NCBI GenBank assembly: GCA_018896985.1
Contig: JAHILQ010000054.1
Span: forward strand, 1-5,355
DNA length: 5,355 nucleotides
From: Nitrospinota bacterium
Lineage (GTDB): Bacteria; Nitrospirota; Thermodesulfovibrionia; Thermodesulfovibrionales; UBA1546
Direction of reading: 5' to 3'
Shown here: positions 1-4,295 of the stretch, one piece after another
Numbering within the stretch: the stretch's first letter is position 1
How the letters are laid out: each line of letters opens with the position of its first letter
Notes under the pieces: generated by a model
Seen by the model: the letters and a program-made list of their open reading frames with translations, nothing else
What the model was told of the DNA's origin: nothing
Databases searched by the model: none
Made by a program: the position numbers and the translations under genes

Positions 1-2
1 AG

Positions 3-35
3 AGGGTGGGGATTAGTCTTATCAATCCCCACCCT
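3..35 (-). terminator. Putative Rho-independent terminator after glnB
   Basis: A perfect 12-bp inverted repeat (arms 3-14 and 24-35, GC-rich core AGGGTGGGGA) surrounds a 9-base loop and begins nine bases past the glnB stop codon. Its place at the end of the minus-strand unit fits an intrinsic terminator. The U-tract that should follow on the minus strand would lie to the left of base 1, so it cannot be confirmed. The hairpin could also serve a convergent gene outside the window. Confidence 0.65.
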
Positions 36-43
36 GTCTTATC

Positions 44-382
44 TTAAATCGCCAATTCCCCTTTTTCTCCTGTCCTTATCCTCATAACATCTTCAAGTGA
101 GGATACAAATATCTTGCCGTCGCCTATCTTCCCGGTTTTTGCCTTTTCTGATATTGTTGCAATGACCTTTTCCAATAAGGAGGCAGGGACAACAGTCTCT
201 ATCTTTACCTTAGGGATTAGTCTCACTTCAAATTCAGATCCCCTATAGACCTCAATATGTCCCTTTTGTCGTCCAAAGCCCTTAACCTCTGTTACTGTCA
301 TCCCATGAATGCCAATTTCATTAAGGGCATCCATAACCTCATACAATTTAAACGGTTGAATTATTGCCTCAATTTTTTTCAT
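44..382 (-). CDS. glnB: PII family nitrogen regulatory protein (GlnB/GlnK)
   Basis: A trimeric cytoplasmic signal protein that senses ATP/ADP and 2-oxoglutarate and controls targets such as AmtB. The 112-residue length is exactly typical. Visible hallmarks are the N-terminal MKKIEAIIQPFKL, the B-loop TGKIGDGKIF at 83-92, the C-loop RIRTGE at 101-106, Q39 and K58 for 2-oxoglutarate, and K90, R101 and R103 for ATP phosphates. The T-loop (about 37-55) reads YRGSEF at 46-51, so residue 51 is Phe rather than the Tyr that GlnD uridylylates. Y46 and S49 are kept. The ATG follows AGGAGG with ideal spacing. It is last in the porin-amtB-glnB unit, 106 bases after amtB, which supports a GlnK-like partnership with AmtB. 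GlnB and GlnK cannot be told apart reliably by sequence, so the symbol is provisional. Confidence 0.96.
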   Translation of the reverse strand: MKKIEAIIQPFKLYEVMDALNEIGIHGMTVTEVKGFGRQKGHIEVYRGSEFEVRLIPKVKIETVVPASLLEKVIATISEKAKTGKIGDGKIFVSSLEDVMRIRTGEKGELAI

Positions 383-398
383 CTTCTCCTCCTTTTTT

Positions 399-485
399 AG
401 TGTCAGTCAGTGTCAGTGAATAGTGTCAGCAAAAACTATAAAGCTGAATTATATAGACTGACACTGTCACTGACACTATTCACTG
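399..485. repeat. Inverted octamer repeat between amtB and glnB
   Basis: The left part carries AGTGTCAG three times (399-406, 409-416, 422-429). The right part carries its complement CTGACACT twice (458-465, 470-477). The outer halves form a perfect 16-bp inverted repeat, 414-429 against 470-485, enclosing 40 bases. In the minus-strand transcript the hairpin would start about three bases after the amtB stop. No T-run follows it, so it does not look like a standard terminator. mRNA processing or stabilisation, partial attenuation, or a protein-binding array are all possible. Confidence 0.8.
448..476 (-). promoter_or_regulatory. Possible internal sigma-70-like promoter for glnB
   Basis: On the minus strand a perfect TATAAT (-10, bases 453-448) sits 17 bases after GTGTCA (476-471, four of six matches to the -35 consensus). 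It would start transcription near 441, giving a leader of about 58 bases before glnB. It lies inside the octamer repeat, so the -35 match may come from the repeat by chance. If real, it would let PII be made independently of the upstream porin and amtB. Confidence 0.3.
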
Positions 486-488
486 TTT

Positions 489-1847
489 TTATAAATTATA
501 CGCCTTTTCACCGTGCTGGCTCTCGTCAAGCCCTTCAGTCTCGTCTTCCACATCAACCCTCAGCCCAACAAATGCCTTGATTATCATAAAGATAATCGCA
601 GTAACAACCGCCGCATATACTATGGTAACGCCGACGGCTATAAGCTGTATCCATAACTGTCCGGGATTTCCATAAAGAAGCCCCTTACCAAGTTCATTTA
701 CTGATGGGTCAGCAAATACGCCTGTGAGTATTGCGCCGAGCGTCCCTGCAACTCCGTGTATTCCAAATGCATCAAGGGTATCATCATAGCCGAGCTTAGC
801 CTTCACCACTGCAATAGAGAAGAATGATGCAATACCTGCTGCAAGACCTATGAAAATAGCGCCGCTGATGTTTACAAAACCTGCTGCCGGAGTTATGGCA
901 ACCAAGCCTGCAACAGCCCCAGATGCAAGACCTAAAACTGTTGGTTTTTTGGAATGCAGCCATTCCACTATCATCCATGCAACTGCCGCAACTGCCGCAG
1001 CAGTGTTGGTATTGATAAATGCCGCCCCTGCCAATCCATTTGCTGCAAGCGCTGAACCTGCATTGAATCCAAACCAGCCAAACCATAAAAGCCCAGCGCC
1101 TAAAACAGTTAAAGTTAAATTGTTAGGGATAAGCGTCATATTTCGCCTTTTCCCTAAAACCAGCGCTCCGACAAGCGCTGCAATACCTGCATTGATATGG
1201 ACAACTGTTCCGCCTGCAAAGTCCAGTGCGCCCCATTTTGCAAGGAATCCGCCTCCCCATACCCAGTGGGCAACAGGCACATATACCAGCGTAAACCAGA
1301 GGATACAGAATATCACCCATGCAGAAAACTTTAGCCTCTCAATAAACGCGCCGCTCACAAGGGCAACAGTGATTGCAGCAAATGTCAACTGGAAGACGAC
1401 GAATATAAACTCCGGGATAGTGCCTGAAAGACTATTAACAGTTACGCCAGAGAGAAAGAGTTTTCCCGCGTCTCCGATAATACCGCCAACGTCCGTCCCA
1501 AATGCAAATGTGTATCCGTAAATAACCCACAGGAAACTCACTATGCAGAATGTTACAAAGGGCATGGCAATAGTGTTAAGAGTGTCTTTGCGTTTTGAAA
1601 GCCCTCCGTAGAAGAGCGCCAGACCCGGGATTGTCATGAGCATGACAAGCGCGGTTGCAACAATCATCCAAGCGGTGTCTCCTGTGTCTATTTTCGGCGG
1701 AGACGGTGAAACCTCTTCAGGAACTGCCGAAATCGCCTGTTCAGCCACAGGTGATGCAGGAGGGGTTGTCTCTTCAGCATACACATACACAATGCCTGCA
1801 AAACCCAGTAAACTCATTAATATTAATATGCTTACTAATCGTTTCAT
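489..1847 (-). CDS. amtB: Ammonium transporter AmtB
   Basis: Trimeric inner-membrane ammonium channel of the Amt/MEP/Rh family, 452 residues. Residues 1-24 form a signal peptide (probable cleavage after VYA), followed by an acidic, Pro/Ser-rich stretch to about 52 and then roughly 11 membrane helices. By alignment with E. coli AmtB, key residues are present: F156 (F107), W197 (W148), D209 (D160), H217 in VVHINA (H168), F261 in FGFNAGSA (F215) and the second pore His H364 in FGIHG (H318). The cytoplasmic tail from about 426, with GLRV and the final HGEKAYNL, is the PII-contacting type. I chose ATG 1847 because GGAGGT stands just before it; a GTG at 1859 would put that ribosome site inside the gene. 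It lies 24 bases after the porin gene and upstream of glnB, so co-transcription is likely. Confidence 0.97.
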   Translation of the reverse strand: MKRLVSILILMSLLGFAGIVYVYAEETTPPASPVAEQAISAVPEEVSPSPPKIDTGDTAWMIVATALVMLMTIPGLALFYGGLSKRKDTLNTIAMPFVTFCIVSFLWVIYGYTFAFGTDVGGIIGDAGKLFLSGVTVNSLSGTIPEFIFVVFQLTFAAITVALVSGAFIERLKFSAWVIFCILWFTLVYVPVAHWVWGGGFLAKWGALDFAGGTVVHINAGIAALVGALVLGKRRNMTLIPNNLTLTVLGAGLLWFGWFGFNAGSALAANGLAGAAFINTNTAAAVAAVAWMIVEWLHSKKPTVLGLASGAVAGLVAITPAAGFVNISGAIFIGLAAGIASFFSIAVVKAKLGYDDTLDAFGIHGVAGTLGAILTGVFADPSVNELGKGLLYGNPGQLWIQLIAVGVTIVYAAVVTAIIFMIIKAFVGLRVDVEDETEGLDESQHGEKAYNL

Positions 1848-1851
1848 TTTT

Positions 1852-1857
1852 ACCTCC
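1852..1857 (-). promoter_or_regulatory. Ribosome binding site deciding the amtB start
   Basis: GGAGGT on the minus strand lies four bases before ATG 1847 and within the 24-base gap after the porin stop. It favours the ATG over the in-frame GTG at 1859, whose own bases overlap this site. Confidence 0.8.
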
Positions 1858-1871
1858 ACAAAAATTTTCTA

Positions 1872-2654
1872 CTAAAAGTTAAATGTTAGGTTAAGCCCTG
1901 TTACAAATGTATCGTCAATGTGTCCGTTGGGATTATAGCCGTGTTTCTTTGCATTGTCAGACAAAGGAACCCAGTATTGTGCAACGGGCTGGAGCGATAA
2001 ATTCTTTGCCACAGGTATTGTAAAACCCGCCTTTACCATGCCGTCATGGAATGCCCTGTATTTCTTGCCAGTGCCGCCTTCTGTTCTAAAGGCATCATCA
2101 TCCCCGGCGAAGTATCCTGCAGATGCACCGAGATCAAGGGTTACATCTTTATAAATCTTCTCCGAGTAAGACAGTGAGAGATTTATATATGTGCCTGGGA
2201 ATGATGTTATATCACGATAAATTGTCAGTGTCGGCTTTGTTATGACATCATAGCCTGCACTTAAAAACAGCTCCTCTGTTTCAGGGGCATACTTTGTGCC
2301 GTAATAGATATAACCACCTGTTAGTCCCAATCTGCCAATGGAGTATGTGTAACTCAATGTCAGGTCCACCTCATTAAAGCTCTCACCAAGCCTATTTGGA
2401 GAACCGGCAAAAGACTGTGTTGTATGTTCATTACTGTCAATATTTCCCCAGAAGCCTGCTGAAAAACCTTTATAGGAAACAGTAACAGCAGGCTGAACTA
2501 CAATGCTCTTTGAGCTAAACTCATACCCTCTGAATACATACTTGTTGAACACACCAATAGACGCGCTGCCAGTAACCTTATCCTCTGCATAGACAATGCT
2601 TGCCGAAACTACAAGTAACATCATTGTTAAAACCAAAACCTTTAAACCTTTCAT
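1872..2654 (-). CDS. TorF/Gcw_chp-family putative outer-membrane porin
   Basis: A 260-residue predicted outer-membrane beta-barrel. Residues 1-23 are a signal peptide with likely cleavage after VYA. The mature part has alternating hydrophobic/polar strands rich in Tyr, Gly, Ser and Thr, and ends in LTFNF, a terminal Phe typical of BAM-assembled barrels. The early YVFRGYEFSSKS segment (about 39-50) followed by GFSAGFWGNIDSN resembles the start of the Gcw_chp (TIGR02001, 'TorF') family. Substrate is not known for most members. Position first in an operon with amtB and glnB suggests passage of ammonium or small amines, which is inference. ATG 2654 was chosen because AGGAGGT precedes it by six bases and the signal peptide starts there. 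An earlier in-frame ATG at 2732 falls inside the predicted sigma-54 promoter. Confidence 0.85.
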   Translation of the reverse strand: MKGLKVLVLTMMLLVVSASIVYAEDKVTGSASIGVFNKYVFRGYEFSSKSIVVQPAVTVSYKGFSAGFWGNIDSNEHTTQSFAGSPNRLGESFNEVDLTLSYTYSIGRLGLTGGYIYYGTKYAPETEELFLSAGYDVITKPTLTIYRDITSFPGTYINLSLSYSEKIYKDVTLDLGASAGYFAGDDDAFRTEGGTGKKYRAFHDGMVKAGFTIPVAKNLSLQPVAQYWVPLSDNAKKHGYNPNGHIDDTFVTGLNLTFNF

Positions 2655-2719
2655 CTCAACACCTCCTGATTTTATTTTCCAGGCAATGCCTGTCTGTTTG
2701 CTGTTTACTGTATAGACTA

Positions 2720-2737
2720 TTGCCAGAACCATGCCAA
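2720..2737 (-). promoter_or_regulatory. Sigma-54 (-24/-12) promoter for porin-amtB-glnB
   Basis: Minus-strand TTGGCATGGTTCTGGCAA matches the YTGGCACGNNNNTTGCW consensus at all but two defined positions. It has the required GG (2735-2734) and GC (2723-2722) with exactly ten bases between. Transcription would start near 2710, leaving a leader of about 56 bases to the porin ATG. RpoN with an NtrC-type activator commonly drives glnK-amtB operons, so the site fits its genes. I found no clear NtrC site (TGCACC-N5-GGTGCA type) upstream. Confidence 0.7.
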
Positions 2738-2789
2738 CATATAACTTATTGATTTATAAGGAGTTCTCTGGATTAAGTTTGCTACATCT

Positions 2790-2805
2790 TTGTAAGTTGA
2801 TACAA
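2790..2805. promoter_or_regulatory. Dyad TTGTA-N6-TACAA, possible activator site
   Basis: A perfect 5-bp inverted repeat with a six-base centre lies about 80-95 bases upstream of the predicted sigma-54 start. That is within reach of an enhancer-binding protein. It does not match the enteric NtrC consensus, and in AT-rich DNA a short dyad like this can arise by chance. Confidence 0.25.
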
Positions 2806-2891
2806 TTTTGTTGGATAAGTTGCAGGTTTGTTGTTTAGAAAAGAAAAAAGTAATTTGAATTAGTTATAACTTTTTAATGCCTTGTTTTGCC

Positions 2892-2970
2892 TGTCATTGC
2901 GAGAACCTGAAGGGTTCGTGGCAATCTTTCTGCAAAAGCTTGAGATTGCTTCGTTTCACTCGCAATGACA
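2892..2970. repeat. REP/MITE-like palindromic element
   Basis: Perfect 12-bp terminal inverted repeats, TGTCATTGCGAG (2892-2903) and its complement (2959-2970), bound a 79-base element. Nested inside are GCAATCT (2921-2927) with AGATTGC (2943-2949), and a small GAACC/GGTTC hairpin. The general form, TGTCATTGCGAG...GGCAATCT...AGATTGCTTCG...CGCAATGACA, is one I recognise as a dispersed intergenic repeat of many bacterial genomes. It carries no transposase and is probably non-autonomous. It may act as an RNA hairpin between the divergent units. Confidence 0.85.
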
Positions 2971-3004
2971 ATTTCTAAATCGGGATTTGGGTGCTACGGG
3001 CTTT

Positions 3005-3034
3005 TTGACAAATGTAGTAAAAAACTTTTATTAT
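3005..3034 (+). promoter_or_regulatory. Sigma-70-like promoter for the glutamate synthase operon
   Basis: A perfect TTGACA (3005-3010) is followed after 18 bases by TATTAT (3029-3034). The start would be near 3041, giving a leader of about 145 bases before the amidotransferase ATG. It is the best rightward promoter I can find in the divergent region. The surrounding DNA is AT-rich, so the -10 assignment is less secure than the -35. Confidence 0.5.
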
Positions 3035-3046
3035 AAATAAACGGCA

Positions 3047-3059
3047 AACGGTTACCGTT
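3047..3059. promoter_or_regulatory. Operator-like dyad AACGGT-T-ACCGTT
   Basis: A perfect 6-bp inverted repeat with one central base lies 12 bases past the proposed -10 element, overlapping the early transcribed region. A repressor bound there could block transcription of the glutamate synthase genes. No regulator gene is visible in the window and I do not recognise the motif. Confidence 0.35.
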
Positions 3060-3093
3060 ACATTGGCGTCTGATACCAAAGCAGATGCGAATG

Positions 3094-3168
3094 TAGAGCA
3101 GTAGAGCAACAGAGCAGAAGTTGAAAAGTTGAAAAGTTACTGACACTGACACTTTGACACTTTGATAC
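3094..3168 (+). repeat. Three abutting short tandem-repeat arrays
   Basis: First, three copies of an octamer YAGAGCAR (3094-3117). Second, two and a half copies of AGTTGAAA (3119-3139). Third, TGACAC, TGACAC, TTTGACAC, TTTGATAC (3141-3168). The last array contains CTGACACT, the octamer also found repeatedly between amtB and glnB. The arrays end five bases before the amidotransferase ribosome site, so copy-number changes would alter leader length. Such slippage-prone DNA may vary between strains. Confidence 0.7.
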
Positions 3169-3172
3169 TCTT

Positions 3173-3177
3173 GGAGG
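3173..3177 (+). promoter_or_regulatory. Ribosome binding site deciding the amidotransferase start
   Basis: GGAGG stands eight bases before ATG 3186. It rules out the in-frame TTG at 3162, which would place this site inside the coding region and bury the catalytic Cys away from the N-terminus. Confidence 0.8.
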
Positions 3178-3185
3178 AACAAACA

Positions 3186-4295
3186 ATGTGTAGACTATCT
3201 GCTATAACGTCAAATAAATACTTCTCTCCAATGGAGAATATCCTCGCCCTTGAGACGATGAAAGAAGGGCATGACGGCTCGGGTCTTGGACTTACCCTTA
3301 AAAACCTCGGCGGTGAATTTGAGGAGTTAAAAGCATATCCGATACTATCAGGCATCTGCTCTAAAAAGGGGATAGAGGTTGTTAATGATTATATGAAAAA
3401 AAAGGGATTCAGGCTTGAGCATATATGGAATCCAAAGATAAAAACAGTTAAAGGAATAGTGCCGCGCGATCACTATTTTGCAAGAGTCTATGAATATCCT
3501 GCCGCCTACAAAGACAAATCTGCAGAGGAGAAAGAAGACCTTTTAATGAATACACGGCTTGCCCTCAGAAATATCGGCGAGCCTGATGAATCAATCTTTG
3601 TGTTCTCTTTTTACCCTGATGTTATCACCTTAAAAGAAGTCGGCGACCCTCTTGAACTCGGCGAATTTTTTGGACTTGACAGAAACGATTTAAAGGCAAA
3701 GATCATATTTGCGCAGGGCAGGCAGAATACAAACTACCAGATATATCTTTACGCATGCCATCCGTTTTTTATTCAGGGTTATTGTTCAATGACAAACGGT
3801 GAAAATACTGCATTTGTTCCAATCAGAGAGTTTCTGATGAGCAGGGGATTCCCCGGATACATGGGTTATAACAGCGACAGCGAGGTTTTCACTCATATAC
3901 TTCACTATACAGCAAGACAGTTGAATTTTCCCCTCAGCTATTACAAGGACGTAATTACACCGCTTAAGGCATCAGAGATAGAAAACAGAAAAGACAGCGG
4001 AGCGCTTAGGCTTATCAAACAGTCACTGCGGCCGCTTTGTATAGACGGGCCAAACATGGTTATCGGATTCACACCTGATGGGACATGCTTTATGGTGCAG
4101 GACTCAAAGAAACTTCGTCCCGGTGTAGTTGCAGGCGTTAAAGGAAAATATGCGCTTATGTCAGAGGAATGTGGAATTGACAGGGCTGTCTCGAAGAGAG
4201 ATAAATCAAAGGATATCTTCCCGATGAAATATGATATGGTGGTTGTTTCACCCGGAGCAGAGGAGGTTAAGGTATGGAACCAGCTTCAGGGTTAA
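3186..4295 (+). CDS. Class II glutamine amidotransferase, glutamate synthase subunit
   Basis: A 369-residue Ntn-hydrolase that should release ammonia from glutamine for glutamate synthesis, the stand-alone equivalent of the GltB N-terminal domain. The protein starts MCRL. After Met removal Cys2 becomes the N-terminal nucleophile, which fixes the start at ATG 3186. Other family landmarks are HDGSGLG (29-35), the oxyanion-hole segment TNGEN (203-207, compare NGE of GltB), SDSE (230-233) and LMSEECGID (324-332) near the end of the domain. There is no signal peptide or membrane segment, so it is cytoplasmic. Its 3' end overlaps the FMN/4Fe-4S gene by 22 bases, which points to a split glutamate synthase complex and translational coupling. 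Purine (PurF-like) or asparagine synthetase roles are less likely because of this neighbour. Confidence 0.9.
   Translation: MCRLSAITSNKYFSPMENILALETMKEGHDGSGLGLTLKNLGGEFEELKAYPILSGICSKKGIEVVNDYMKKKGFRLEHIWNPKIKTVKGIVPRDHYFARVYEYPAAYKDKSAEEKEDLLMNTRLALRNIGEPDESIFVFSFYPDVITLKEVGDPLELGEFFGLDRNDLKAKIIFAQGRQNTNYQIYLYACHPFFIQGYCSMTNGENTAFVPIREFLMSRGFPGYMGYNSDSEVFTHILHYTARQLNFPLSYYKDVITPLKASEIENRKDSGALRLIKQSLRPLCIDGPNMVIGFTPDGTCFMVQDSKKLRPGVVAGVKGKYALMSEECGIDRAVSKRDKSKDIFPMKYDMVVVSPGAEEVKVWNQLQG
4261..4266 (+). promoter_or_regulatory. Ribosome binding site within the amidotransferase gene
   Basis: AGGAGG stands seven bases before ATG 4274 and lies inside the last codons of the amidotransferase gene. 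It supports the overlapping start and suggests the two proteins are made in a coupled ratio. Confidence 0.8.

Larger units (their letters stand above)
2655..3185. other. Divergent intergenic control region without a gene
   Basis: These 531 bases separate the minus-strand porin-amtB-glnB unit from the plus-strand glutamate synthase genes. I see no credible coding sequence, tRNA or known riboswitch. From left to right it holds the porin ribosome site (AGGAGGT, 2667-2661), a small AGGCA-A-TGCCT dyad (2681-2691) in the leader, the sigma-54 promoter, an AT-rich stretch with a 16-base dyad, a 79-base palindromic repeat, a rightward promoter with a dyad after it, and short tandem repeats running up to the amidotransferase ribosome site. 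Confidence 0.8.

Noticed and set aside
399..485. Possible CRISPR-like repeats
   Set aside because: Units are only eight bases, spacers are irregular and tiny, orientation is mixed, and no cas gene is present.
850..1521. Long plus-strand open frame (223 codons) opposite amtB
   Set aside because: It lies wholly antisense to a clear AmtB with all its pore residues. The translation is rich in Ala, Pro, Thr and Asn with no family resemblance, and I see no ribosome site. It is a shadow of AmtB codon use.
1848..1859. GTG start at 1859 for amtB
   Set aside because: The extra four codons consist of the ribosome site itself, and ATG 1847 has proper spacing to GGAGGT.
2655..2732. Earlier ATG at 2732 for the porin
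   Set aside because: It would add 26 residues before a clear signal peptide, lies inside the predicted sigma-54 promoter, and lacks a ribosome site. ATG 2654 has AGGAGGT.
2994..3182. Short minus-strand open frame over the repeat arrays
   Set aside because: It is 62 codons of low-complexity translation across promoter and tandem-repeat DNA, with no ribosome site or recognisable family.
3162..3185. TTG start at 3162 for the amidotransferase
   Set aside because: It would begin inside the repeat array, include the ribosome site as codons, and prevent Cys2 from becoming the N-terminal nucleophile.
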